Shown one piece after another: positions 36,961 through 48,588 of a stretch of 64,000 nt of DNA. Position 1 is the stretch's first letter. Every line of letters begins with the position of its first letter. A program made the position numbers and the translations under genes. The DNA comes from Selaginella tamariscina (lineage: Eukaryota > Streptophyta > Lycopodiopsida > Selaginellales > Selaginellaceae): contig PUQB01000320.1 in the NCBI GenBank assembly GCA_003024785.1, positions 91,970 to 155,969 of the forward strand, read 5' to 3'. The notes below the pieces were generated by a model. The model saw only the letters and a program-made list of their open reading frames with translations. It had not been told where the DNA came from and did not search any database.

Positions 36961-38885
36961 GTAAGTTCTAGCTTTGCTTAGATTTCCTGCAAATACCTAA
37001 TGACACCCGGCCGACCATCACCAGATACCCAAGTGCACTAAGCGGCTTGTTTTCTACTACATTTAGGGTCCATCAACATAGTATAGTAGATAACAACAAT
37101 CAACGTCCAAAGTAAAGGGTCGAGTCATAGTAAAAACTATGACAATAAATATAGCGAGCATAAAATGAATGAACACGATCGAACACACGCTTCCATTTCT
37201 CATGCACATCTTTCCATTCTTATACAGTCTACTTCTCAATCACTTTCTATATAGAATTCAAGTTCCACAAATGAACTCACTGACACAACGAGCACCTCTG
37301 CTATAGCACAGCATTCCGAGTTCCAATCTTAACCCACTTTACCAATCTCACTAGTGTTGTACCGTGTTCTTCACCCCATCACCAAACTCTAACCTCTAAC
37401 ATACAGGAATAGATACAATGCAAGCAACTGAAAAAGTATTTGACACATTCATTCATAAGTGATTGGATGAGCAAGGAGAGCAGTTAGTCAATCAAGCAAT
37501 TAAAGCTTATGCACCACAACTCAAAGCCTTACAACTCCACGGTGGGTCATTCGCATTTACAAATAAGCTCATTAGAGATGTGTTTGAATTACCAGATCAG
37601 GAAGCGTCTTTTGACCCAATTCCACACGTCCACACATACATTCAAGCGTACACTGACAACTACAACAGATTCCTCCAAAAATAGAGAACTGCCAACGCAA
37701 CACCAACATCCGTATTACGAGAGCCCCATAAGAATCGCATCAAGGCGATCACCACCACATTTGCTTTCTGACGGACTCCCAAAGATTCAACAAGGAAATT
37801 GGGTAGGATTGGGGAGAACTATCGTACTAGGATTGCAACACGAGCTACAAACTCTGCACAACCCCAAAAGCAAGGATAAGGAGACAACCATATTTCCAAT
37901 CCTTCATCAGATTCTAAACAACACTGCATACTACGCACATAGTTTTAGCACCATCAGGCACATGTCTTTTTGGTTAGGGCTCACCACACAATATCCGAAC
38001 AACATTTTTGACAGTCATAATTTGGATGCAATACTCCCAGTCAAGCCTAAGAAGTGACCAAGATTCCAAGCAAGGAAACTAGGATAGGCACAACTGTACG
38101 AACCAGCATACCAGTTTGTGGATGACGAGGATGAAGATGATCAAGTATTGTAAAGGAGACCGTTGCCATGAGGAGACATTCGAAGGACGCACACAAAGCA
38201 CACAACACCAACTCATGCAACACACATGGAATGTGACAACACAACACCAATAATCATCCCACTAGAAGACATCGCACATGAGGTACGAACTACGACCGAG
38301 GACCACATCAAGAATAGCATTCACTATCACTGACACCTGGACACCAAGCCAAGAATGACACTCACCATAAAGGCAAGGAGCAAGAAACCCCTCTCCGAAC
38401 CACAACACATGGGGCATCATGCTACAGACCGATAAGAGCGAGAACACACAGAAGTTCCAAGCATACATGGGATCAAACAGCTTCACCCACACTACGCACT
38501 CCGAATCAACCAATGTAAGACACCACAAATGACGTCAGTCTCGAGGGTCAGCTTTCACATCTACGCACCGTAGTTGACACCCTGATACATCTAGTAGATG
38601 TTCATCGCGGGGAGACAACACTCACACAACAACTCCATGATCCTTGTTAATTCCATGGACATGCAACTTCAGGAACAATCAAACATCATCTATTAGGGTG
38701 AGTAGATATGCAACATCAATGCTCTTCAACCCAACCAATACCACGGCTACAAACGGCATAGAAGAACTCCGCAAACTATGCAAGGAGAACCACAAGCTTA
38801 AAACCGTAGTAGCTTCTATCTGTGGGACAACAAAGGGGCCATCATAAGGTTGCATCGAGGTGATACAACAATTCTGGTCTGGGGA
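36961..38885 (+). other. 3' reading region of element A, unknown product
   Basis: Open frames at 37463-37684 and 37509-38057 join by frame changes into a segment of about 200 residues (starts EQGEQLVNQAIKAYAPQLKAL, later HSFSTIRHMSFWLGLTTQYP). No domain is recognised. Its place between integrase and the right LTR parallels the extra region in element B. CTGGTCTGGGGA before 38886 is a weak polypurine-tract candidate. Confidence 0.4.
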
Positions 38886-39458
38886 TGTTAGGATCGTAGT
38901 TAGTCATCTAGAGGTTTCCTAGTTATGTTTATTTCTTTGGGCATATAATGGGAAAAACACCAAAAATGTATATATATATTGTGAGGAAAACAAAAGTCGG
39001 ATGGAAATACAAAAAATACAGTCATTATCATAATACGATGTGCTTACTATATAATACGATGCTTAGGACAGATTACGGCACATCAAGATAAGGATAAGGA
39101 GTTACAATAATTGACAGGATAAGGCTAGAAGGAAGTTATGATAATCGCTAGTACGGGAACAAGAGAAGGGAATAAATAGACCAAAATAGGACTAGGAAAG
39201 CATCCCGAGTATACTGTATTTGTACTATGTGCCATGTGTGGACATAATATAAGTTTCATCTTACTCTCAATATGTCTTTACTTTACTACTTATTACTCTG
39301 TTTTGAGGTATACTATTCACTTCTCAGCACTATGACGGGATCGTAGTACTGCTACCTGCTACATACCTTGCCATCCTTACCCTTTCCACCTTTTTTAAAG
39401 TTTGATCTAAATTCTCTCTATCTTTCCTATTTTGATAGTCCCTTAATATGGGCTATCA
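38886..39458 (+). repeat. Right LTR of element A
   Basis: Aligns with 5451-6016 over its full length (TGTTAGGATCGTAG...CCTTAATATGGGCTATCA). The (TA)n tract is short here, and a small duplication around ATAATACGATG is present (39030-39062). Confidence 0.85.
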
Positions 39459-42400
39459 GTGGCGGCCACAGCTATGTTTTAGGCGTTTTCTTTGTTCAAC
39501 ATATTGAATATATATTATGATCTTGTTGAGACTATAGTAATTCATTATTAATTGTAACAAACCATTCTTCTTCTTAATGAAGAATATAAGTGCACCAATT
39601 GAAGACTTCAAATGATGAATAAATTTGATAAAGAAATTCTCCTCATGTACTTTCAAAAAGGTCTTGAGTTTTACTAAAGAAAGTCTATAAATGAGTTTTT
39701 AGGAAGTTTGAGCTTTTTCAATAAGATTGAGGGGACAATTATATTGTTGGTGCTTAATAAGTTTTACTAGCCTTGACCTTATTAAACACATTGGTGGTTA
39801 TTTGGTAAGGAGCTAGATAATGAACTTATTAAAATTGAGTTTAATGGTCAAATTGACAACAACTATAAAAACTTTAAAGAATCCTGTTTACCTTCCTAAA
39901 TAAACTCATCCAAAAAGATTGTGCAAATTTGTAATGACTCATTACTTAAGATTAAAATTGTAAGGTTCATGATTTTCTTTGGCAAACTAAAGCCAATCAA
40001 TACAAAGGTTAAGTAACTTGAACCAAAGTGTGCCAAGAGTGATTGGGTACTCAAGAGTATTAATCATGTTGAAAAAAATAGTATACAAAGTCTCTTCTAA
40101 TATGATTTACATTGGAATAACTTTAAATGTTACAGATTTAAAATCCATAATTGAAATTGAAACTTAGTATGAAATTATTTTTAAAAGATGAAAGTGTTGT
40201 TAAAGTAATGATTTTTAAAATAAGCATTGGCTTTAGAGTCTAAAAAGGGTCAAAGTTGCAATTTTATAAATGTGCATTATGAGTCTTAAATGTGGAAAAA
40301 AAAATAGCCACACATAAAACAAGGGTCCTAAGAAATAATTATCCTTTTTTTAATTGGTTAATGGGATAAACCTTATGGTTTATAAGGTCTTGAATTTAAA
40401 TCTTGTTCATACAACCTTAATATTACAGATTAAGAATAATGTGTTTAGTTATCCATCCAACAAACAATATGTGAAGTGATTATCATAAACAATTATGACC
40501 CTAAGGAGGTTCGCACTAGTATTGCCTATGTAAAGAACTTACTAACTCTAGGGGGGGGGTGATTTCATACATTTTGCCATGAGAAGTATTGCCTATATTA
40601 TAAAGGACTTACTAATTGTGGGATGGTTACTATAGATAGTTGTGACCCTGGAGGGAGGACTCACAACACATTTGCCATAAGAAGTATTGCCTATGTTATA
40701 AAGGACTATTAACTATGGGGTGGCTATTGTGGATAGTTGTGACCTAGGAGGGTTCACAACACTTTACCATGAGAAGTAGTAGCCTATGTTATAAAGGGCT
40801 TATTGACTCAAGATGATAAATAAAGTCAATAGTTTACAAGGATTCTTTATGCTTTGAGTTATCTAATTAAGTTGTTTTGACTTGTTAAAAATTTAAAAAT
40901 TATTATTTAACTCAAGGGTTTAAGAATCTCAAGATGATATGATTCATCATGACACTAGACGAACATGATTAATAACTTGCCTTGACTTATTTGGGCAATC
41001 AACTGTTATGTGACCAGGACCCGTGTAATAGAGAGACAAACTATTAGCCCTATAATGTTGCTTTTCAACTTGAGTCAAAGGATTAGAATGTTGAGCTTAA
41101 GCTACATCACACTCTATGGAATTAGACTTTGGGTCAATATTAAATAGGATTTATTATTGTGGTTTATTACACTACAGATACATAGTGTATTCTCGGATAC
41201 AACACAACTAATAGCTTTAAGAGAGACTTATTGGATCTTCATAGAATGTAAAAGGAAGTCCTTAACATTATTATGAAGCTCCTGATAAAATTGATTAATG
41301 GTTACCTTGTTAAAGTCAACAAATCCCAGTTGATTGTAGTTTGTATACTATTAATGTCTAAAGTAGTGGTGCTGATTCCTTTATGACAATTCAAAGTTGT
41401 TTATCATTCTCTAACAAATGAACAAACCAAGCATGTACGACGATACATGGACCAATTAAACTCACCTTTGAAGCATCTAGATCGTGCAAATATTTATATA
41501 CAGAACAAGTGCGTTGTCAAAGTTGTATATACAGGAGAATGTGTTGTCACTAGTCGTGCGTGTGCTTTACGTAATAATTATCAAAATAACGATTGGGGTT
41601 CATTTGGATAACCAAGAGAAGTTAGTTTATAAATTCAAAAATTGTGATCTCATGTTGCTAATCTTTCACACAAACTAACTTTACCTATGGAAGTGCTAAA
41701 ACTCAAGGCTTTATTATATAGTGCCTGGATTTACCTGGTAAGATTCCAGTTGCTGTTTTAACTTCTAACTCTCTTAGATCTATTATATGAGATCTACAAT
41801 TTGTTGTTATAGCTTTTGACATGATTGCTGTTGTATATTATTAAAATTACTTAAATCTTATTTCTCTTTTTTAACTAGTCGTTCTTATTACATAAAAGTT
41901 AAACTTTTGTGTCGAGTCCATCTAATTCCACCACCATTTAATCATACTATTACTAAAGAACCATTGGCATCATGATGGCATGAGAATAAGATTTATTTAA
42001 GAAAGCATTTTAATTTAAATTATTAAGGCCCAGACAAAATATAGATAAACTAGAAATGTACAAGATGTGTTATAAACTATTGAGCAACATGTGTGATTTG
42101 AATCACCAATCCAAGATATTTATATATTTTCGTTTTGAATTATTAAATTGAGATATTTATACTCTAGTGATCTAGATTATTAATTCAAGATTCAAAATAA
42201 TTTTATAATATGCTTCAGTATATTCTAGTGCCAGCATCAGCATCAACTTAATATATTTTAATACTTCATGATAATTATTTAAACTAAAAATACTTACATG
42301 CATCGTACAAACACAAATTAAAAAAAAGGTACAATTTAACAATTTTGTCAATGTCGTTAGAGTTGACTCTTCAACATTGTAACTTTACAACATGATGAAA

Positions 42401-42750
42401 AAGTGGCTAGCTGTATTGAAGACCACCAGATTTTGGTTGATCCCTATTTGCAAAGGGTAAGTGCATTGGGTATAATATTGAAGATTCCTTCTAATATGCA
42501 AGTTGTAACTAAAATGGGCATGGCTATAGTCCCATTTCTTAATAATTAACAATTTTAGCTATTTAATTAGCATTTTCTAATATTAAAGAAATATTCTTTA
42601 GAATATATGTTTGAAAGCAGAATATTCTTTAGAATATTCTATTTTGTAATCTACCCTTTAATAAATTATAGCATTCATTGAACAAAAATTAATAACATTA
42701 AAAAGTAGAAGGTATTAAATTATATAATATATTATATTTAAGATTGTATG
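39459..42750 (-). other. AT-rich DNA with decayed gypsy traces
   Basis: Near 39520-39620 on the minus strand, IGALIFFIKKKNGLLQLIMNY followed by SLNKI matches the RT start of Ty3/gypsy elements (normally VKKKDGSLR.VVDYR.LNK). The rest, to 42750, has only short frames and stops; it may be the remainder of that element, heavily mutated. Near 42588-42650 two AGAATATTCT-rich blocks resemble the terminal sequence of the family 1 transposon. Confidence 0.45.
40490..40810 (+). repeat. Tandem repeat, unit about 90-100 bp
   Basis: Three to four imperfect units containing GAGAAGTATTGCCTATGTTATAAAGGACTTA and TAGTTGTGACC.(T)GGAGGG, seen at about 40496, 40580, 40660 and 40740. A run of nine G lies at 40552-40560. 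No coding potential. Confidence 0.7.
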
Positions 42751-43139
42751 TGTCACGACCTTGTGCAAAGGGCGAAACCTTTAGAACAAGGGTGGAACCT
42801 TGAAAGGAGGAGATTGTATTCAAGAAAGAAATGAATACAAAATGAAACACAAGGCCGAAGACTGGTGTTGAATGATTCTGAGAAACCTGGAACTGGAACC
42901 CTGTTGGTCCTGAGAATTGTATGGTCCACAACTGGTCTGGAATGTGTGGTCCACAACTGGTCTAGAATGTGTGGTCCACAACTGGTCTGGAACATGCGTA
43001 TGAATATACGCCTTGCTGTTGATGGTGTAGTTCAGCATCCAAGATCATACGGACCAGTTGGTTAACACATGTGTGTGTTAGTCAAAAGGTCTCGGGTTTA
43101 AGTCCTATGAAAGGCAAAAAATAACCCATGATCCTTACA
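42751..43139 (-). repeat. 3' LTR of element C (left in the window)
   Basis: In plus orientation TGTCACGACC...GATCCTTACA. It has three copies of a 24-bp unit GTGGTCCACAACTGGTCTGG (about 42919-42992); the other LTR has two. Confidence 0.85.
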
Positions 43140-46100
43140 CTATCTCCCCCTTCGATGACGAGCAATGTGCGTCACTGGTTCAGGTTTTGCAGGATATCGT
43201 TGATGGAACTCAGCAACAAGATCAGGAGCATGAACAAGATGAGCAGCAAGCTTCCAAGTGCGTTCACCAGGTGGATAACCGATTTAGTCCACGAAATAGT
43301 GAAGCTAACCACGAACAAGTTTGGAGTCAAGAATTGCAGCAACCTCGAACTCAGGTTCACCAACAATTGTAACTGGAGGAGGTGGTGGAAAAAGTCGGCC
43401 AGGTTCAGAAGGAGCATGATAAGGCTCCAACAAAGAAACATGGAACACGGGGTGGATTTGGATGATTGGCGGAAGCTTGAGACGAAACGTCACCTCAGAG
43501 AGTTTTTTGATGATGCGAAATGGGCCCAAGTGTTGATAGTCCAGCTTGTCACAGGGACGTGTGGTTGGCCAATGACGCCGGAGGAGCCACACTTGGTCAC
43601 CAATTGTGAATGCTGGAGGAGAGGAACGGGAACGATCAGCAGCTTGTTGTTGCAAACGATCAGCAGCTTGTTGTTGCAAATCCAGCGCGTTGAAGATGAT
43701 GCTGCACTTCTTCATGGACCTGTCGAAGATGCTCAACACGATCATCGGCAGCATTAGTGAGGCCAGGAACCACGGGCAAGCTGTAGGACCAGCGAGGATG
43801 AACACCAGAGAACGCGAAAAATGGTGACACACCTATGGATGAGTGTGCCGTGTTGTTGTACGCGAACTCAGCAGCATGAAGGAGATCGACCCAATCATCT
43901 TGCAGATGAGAAATGAAACACCGGAGATATTGTTCCAGAGTCTGAATCGTGCGCTCCGATTGTCCATCTGTTTTAGGATGATGTGCAGTAGACAGCTTCC
44001 CGGTGATACGTAGCCGTTCTAGGAATCTCTGCCAAAATGCCGAAGTGAACTGGGGACCTCAATCCGTGACAAGTTCATCAGGAAGACCATGAAGACGGAA
44101 CACCTCCCGGTACACCAGATCTGTAGCATCAGGACCCGAACATGTCTTGTTGCAGGGAACAAAGTGCGCCATCTTAGAGAACTGATCAACAATGACTAGA
44201 ACAATCCAAACCCTCTAGAAGGCGGTAAATCCGTGAGGAAATCCATGGTGATGGATGACCATGGCCGCTGAGCAATAGGAAGAGGCTGTAGTAGTCCAAC
44301 CGGTCGATGACGAGGAAGCTTTGTACGCTGGCACGTGTCACAAGATCGCACAAATCTCTCAACATACACGCGAAGCCGAGGCCACCAGAACACCCGTTGT
44401 ACCAGCTCGATCGTCTTCGAATGCCAAAATGTCCTGCAGCTGTGTTGTCATGGCAGTGTTGGACAGCTCGCAACCTCAGTTCTCCGTCCGGAACATAGAT
44501 TTGGATGTGGTGGTACAGCAACCCATTATGAAGATGGAAAGCAGCATAATCTCGTAGTTGTGACCCTGAAGACAATGGCTGAACTCGTCGAACATGTGCA
44601 AGGACATCACGAGCAAACTCGTCTTGAGGGAGATTTTCTCGGATTAGATCCAAAAACGAAGTGTCAACTGGAGCAGAAGAACGGGAAAGCGCGTTTACCA
44701 ACAACTGGTCGGAGCTCAGGATGACTTGTTCTTGTTGATCAAATCGGATTTCACCTGGTACTGGAGCTAGGTAACTGCGACGAGATAAGGCATCTGCTTT
44801 GCCATTTAGACGACCGGGACGATGAATAATCTCGTATCGGAACCGGGACAAAGACTGTGCCCATCGCGCCTGACGTCGATTGAGAACTCGTGCTGTTGCC
44901 CAGTACTGGAGGTTCTTGTGATCACAATACACCTTAACCACATGCGGGGAACCTTCAAGGAATCTGCGCCACTCCTCAAAGGCATCGACGATCGCCAGCA
45001 GCTCCTTGTTGTAGACATCGTAGTTGATCTCAGGTGCAGTGAACTTGCGGGAATGGAAAGCAATGGGATGGAGAAGATGATCTGGACCTTCCTGGGACAA
45101 CACTCCACCAATGGCGAAGTCAGAGGCATCAGCTTCCACGAAATATGGCTTCGCAGGGTCAGGATGGATAAGAACAGGTGCCGAGGTGAACGCCTTCTTT
45201 AGGAACTCGAACGCCTCCTCAGCCTCAGAGGACCAGACAAATGGAACATCCTTGCCAGTCAACTTCGTCAATGGCAATGCAATCTTGGAGAAATCCCGAA
45301 CGAAACGTCGATAGAAGTTCGCAAACCCGAGGAAACATCGAACATCACGAACATTTGATGGTCTCTCCCACTCCAATACAGTCCGGACTTTTGCAGGATC
45401 CATGTGAACACCTTCAGCTGAAATGATGTACCCCAGGAACTCGACAGACTGCTGACTGAAAGAGCACTTCTCCAACTTGGCAAACAAGTGGTGCTTCCGG
45501 AGCCTCTCCAAGACTAACCGTACATGCCGTTCGTGTTCTTCTCGAGTCTTGGAAAATATCAGGATGTCGTCTAGGTACATGATGACAAACAAATCCAAGA
45601 AGTGGAAAATATCGTTAGCCATGTGCTGGAACACAGCAGGTGCATTTGTCAGGCCGAACGGCATTACTACGTACTCGAAATGTCCGTAGCGTGTACGGAA
45701 AGCTTTTTCCACTCGTCCCCTTCTCGAATTCGGATGAGATTGTACGCTCCTCTTAAATCGATCTTTGTGAAGTACCGGGCACCAGAAAGACGTTCGAGCA
45801 TGTCGGAGACGAGCGGGAGAGGATACTTGTTTGGAATGGTGACCTTATTCAGATCTCGGTAGTCCACCACGAGCCGGAGACTTCCATCCTTCTTAAACAA
45901 AGAATACTGGAGCACCAGCCGGTGATCGCGAATGACGGATAAATCCGGTGACAAGATTCTCCTCAATGTATTTCCTCAATGTCTCCAACTCTGTTGGTGA
46001 GAGACCGTAAATGGGACCGGAGGACGGCTGCTTACCCTCAACGAGATCGATAGGACAGTCGTACTCACGGTGCGGTGGCAAGGCAGAAGCTTTCTTTTTG

Positions 46101-46675
46101 TCGAAGACGTCTGCGAAATCGGCATACTGCTTTGGTAAGGCAGGAGGAACAGAAACATCCTTAGCAGAGCAGGGATAGACTTTGATCGCGAACACGGATG
46201 CTGGGTCATGTCGGCTATCTTTCTTGAACTGCTTCAAGGTGATATGCGAGACTCGAAGTGGAGGAGGAACTGGAACAGGATCGGAATCAAAGAGTGTGGC
46301 TGGAGTTGAAACAGCTGGGAAACTGTTCATGAAACGTTCTCTCCAACCAGGATCCACCAACTCGATCCACGGCAAACCAAGGATAATCGTAGAGTCTGGA
46401 ATAGAAACAACACTGAAGGAGATGTTGCACACAGCACCGCAAGCAACGACCTCAACGAACTCCGTGTCATTTATTACCGCTCCAGATTTGATATCTCGTC
46501 CATCAACGACCCGTACAGAACCAGGAGTCTTCAAAGGATGTAGACGGATCCCGTGCCTGACAGCAAAATTCTTGTCGATGAAATTTGCGTTCGCTCCGCT
46601 ATCCACCAAAGCTTTACCAGAGAACTCCACCTCTGGTGTCTTCAGCTGCACCGGAACATGGAACGGCTTGCACAC
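43140..46675 (-). pseudogene. Pol of chromovirus C
   Basis: Runs right to left. Retropepsin ALVDSGANANFID (about 46620-46580). RT from [17 protein letters not shown] (about 45890) through VIMYLDDILIF (YLDD, about 45585). RNase H-like EADASDFAIGG (about 45135) and VYCDHKNLQYW (about 44930). Integrase HHC-C region with [15 protein letters not shown] (about 44345) and core FWQRFLERLRITGKLSTAHH near 44035-43990. C-terminal GPFRIIKKLSE (about 43525) and a chromodomain remnant (AAILDSKLVRG, then HYFVD and IGYPPGERTW, about 43330-43230) that targets related elements to heterochromatin. 44186-45712 is open for 508 codons. An in-frame stop sits in the integrase D-G-P-Q segment (about 44070), two stops are in the chromodomain, and frames shift near 45700 and 44230. 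Confidence 0.85.
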
Positions 46676-46776
46676 CTTCGTGGATGGAATGGATCCAAGA
46701 TGAGGAAGGGAAGATGTTATGAGTGAAGAGCCTTGAGGAACATGAGTTGTTCCACGGCAATCCAGCCGGACGGCTC

Positions 46777-47676
46777 CTATTCGGGCTGGATCTTCTCGTT
46801 TCCCGGCAGCACAGCAAGGGCCACTTCACGAGCTTGTTTTGGACGTCGATGACAATTCTCCAACTTGTGGTACGGGTCCCCACAGTACAAACAAAGCTTG
46901 TACTGAATCCGCTTCTGACGTTCGGTTGGCAAAAGCTTGCCTCGGCGTGATCGCCCTAATTCCATCGGGGATGGTTCTACTGAGGAAGATGATGAATCAG
47001 CAGATGAGGGAACAGGGACTGCAGAAATGGAAGAAGACGGCACCAAGAAGAAAGAAGGATGCCGACGTTCTTGTTTCCGCTCGATCAACCGGTTGTCACA
47101 ACGAATTGCCAACTCGATCATGCTGGTGAGGGTTTGGAACCGCAAAATTCAGCAACATGTCTTTGACCTCGTCCTGCAACCCCGACCGGAAAACCTCCTT
47201 GAGAGCACGATCTCCCCATGTGACATCACAAGCAAGAAGTTGAAACTTCGATGCGTACTCTGCTACCGACATACCCCCTTGGTGAAGCTGACGGAGTTTG
47301 GTGATGGCAGCACTCTCACGATCCACGTCACTGAACATCGCCGTGAACCGTTCCACAAACTCGTCAAAATTCCCAAGGATCGGATCATTGTTCTCCAGCA
47401 AGGCTGAGAACCATGAAAGAGCAGAACCAGAAAGCAGCGACCCGATCAATCCAACCTTAATGGGTTCTGTGCTGTAGCGCCTCGGCTGCATCACGATCCG
47501 CAGACGAACTTGATTGAGAAAACCTCGGAACTTCGATCGGGTACCATCGAACTTTTCGGGCATGCTGATCTTGGCTCTGGAGAATTCGCACGCTGTCGGA
47601 GCTGATCATTCTCCATGTAGTTGTTGAGCTGCTGCTGGAGGGCAGCAACTTGCTCATGAAGAGCATGCTCGGACAT
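46777..47676 (-). pseudogene. Gag of chromovirus C
   Basis: Starts MSEHALHEQVAALQQQLNNY, a short coiled coil; the capsid-like region follows after a frame change (PEKFDGTRSKFRGFLNQVRL near 47560, then LRQLHQGGMSVAEYASKFQ near 47290). It ends in a CCHC knuckle, CLYCGDPYHKLENC, near 46855-46895. The YCG.P.H knuckle and PE.FDG capsid resemble the Sushi/Mart type of chromovirus gag rather than the usual angiosperm CRM or Reina type (from memory). Two frame breaks. Confidence 0.75.
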
Positions 47677-47835
47677 GATGAGTCGAAGAAGAAAAATCAA
47701 AAAGAAAAAGAGAAGAAAATCAAAAAGAAAAAAAAAGAAAAAATCGAAAAGAAAATTGAAAAGAGAGAAAGAAAGAAAATGGGATCGATGACAAGCGGAA
47801 ACAGAAGCTTGTCACTACCTCAGAATCATTCAAAC

Positions 47836-48197
47836 TGTCACGACCTTGTGCAAAGGGCGAAACCTTTAGAACAAGGGTGGAACCTTGAAAGGAGGAGATT
47901 GTATTCAAGAAAGAAATGAATACAAAATGAAACACAAGGCCGAAGACTGGTGTTGAATGATTCTGAGAAACCTGGAACTGGAACCCTGTTTATATATCTG
48001 AGGTCCTGAGATTGTATGGTCCACAACTGGTCTGGAATGTGTGGTCCACAACTGGTCTGGAACATGCGTATGAATATACGCCTTGCTGTTGATGGTGTAG
48101 TTCAGCATAGGATCATACGGACCAGTTGGTTAACACATGTGTGTGTTAGCCAAAAGGTTCGGGTTCAAGTCCTTGTGAAAGGCAAAAAATAAACCCT
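47836..48197 (-). repeat. 5' LTR of element C (right in the window)
   Basis: Near-identical to 42751-43139 except for one fewer 24-bp unit, an insertion TATATATCTGAGG (about 47991-48003) and a diverged outer end (AAATAAACCCTCCT). Confidence 0.8.
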
Positions 48198-48588
48198 CCT
48201 AATATAGGGTCTAAAATATTAATATTTAAATATAACATTATTAATTAAAAATTTGTAGTAGTAATAAATATAATAATATACAAATCCTATAATAATATAG
48301 TCAATCTTCCATATCGTTTTATAAATTTATATAGTTAAGTAAACAATTTGGTACTATTATTAAAGAGTTTATAATAATTATGAATATTAAATATACGATA
48401 TTTTATAATTTTGTAATTGCTTTAAGCTTTAAAAAACATACATTCTCTTGCAATTTTGTTAATCGTGACTTTATCAACGCTTTTGACATTCGAATGAATT
48501 TAACATTTATAAAACATGCTGGGTCTTTTTGATTGGGAGACCATGTTTTCTCTAGGCATCCATTATATCTTTCGCTCTCCTTCTCGTG
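48198..48588. other. AT-rich spacer
   Basis: Between chromovirus C and the family 2 transposase remnant. Short A/T words, no gene seen. Confidence 0.6.

Larger units (their letters stand above)
5451..39458 (+). mobile_element. Ty3/gypsy LTR retrotransposon A, with two nested insertions
   Basis: The sequences at 5451-6016 and 38886-39458 are clearly the two LTRs of one element: same orientation, same start TGTTAGG, same end TTAATATGGGCTATC. Between them, in plus orientation, lie decayed gag (about 21950-23060) and pol (about 23540-26560) remnants. Two insertions split it: the composite DNA transposon (6020-21743), and element B (27800-35987). Subtracting these gives an original length near 10.1 kb. 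The LTRs differ by many substitutions and indels, so this is the oldest layer. I see no target-site duplication. Part of 27361-27799 and 35988-36960 may be yet another insertion. Confidence 0.75.
42751..48197 (-). mobile_element. Ty3/gypsy chromovirus C
   Basis: LTRs at 42751-43139 and 47836-about 48197 flank gag and pol on the minus strand. The domain order gag-protease-RT-RNase H-integrase-chromodomain makes it a chromovirus. The polypurine tract GAAGGGGGAGATAG (reverse of 43140-43153) abuts the 3' LTR. Reading frames are long, with few stops, and the LTRs are close, so it is the youngest LTR element here, yet it has several disabling changes. No target-site duplication was found, and the far end of the 5' LTR is degenerate. 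Confidence 0.85.

Noticed and set aside
39459-42700. tRNA or rRNA genes in the long gene-poor region
   Set aside because: No cloverleaf with B-box (GGTTCGAATCC-like) or rRNA words was found by eye. GGGTTCAAGTCC-like words at 48160 and 43095 lie at LTR ends without a matching tRNA body.
43140-43830. Plus-strand ORFs over the chromovirus (for example 43128-43757)
   Set aside because: They are antisense shadows of integrase and chromodomain coding sequence on the minus strand.
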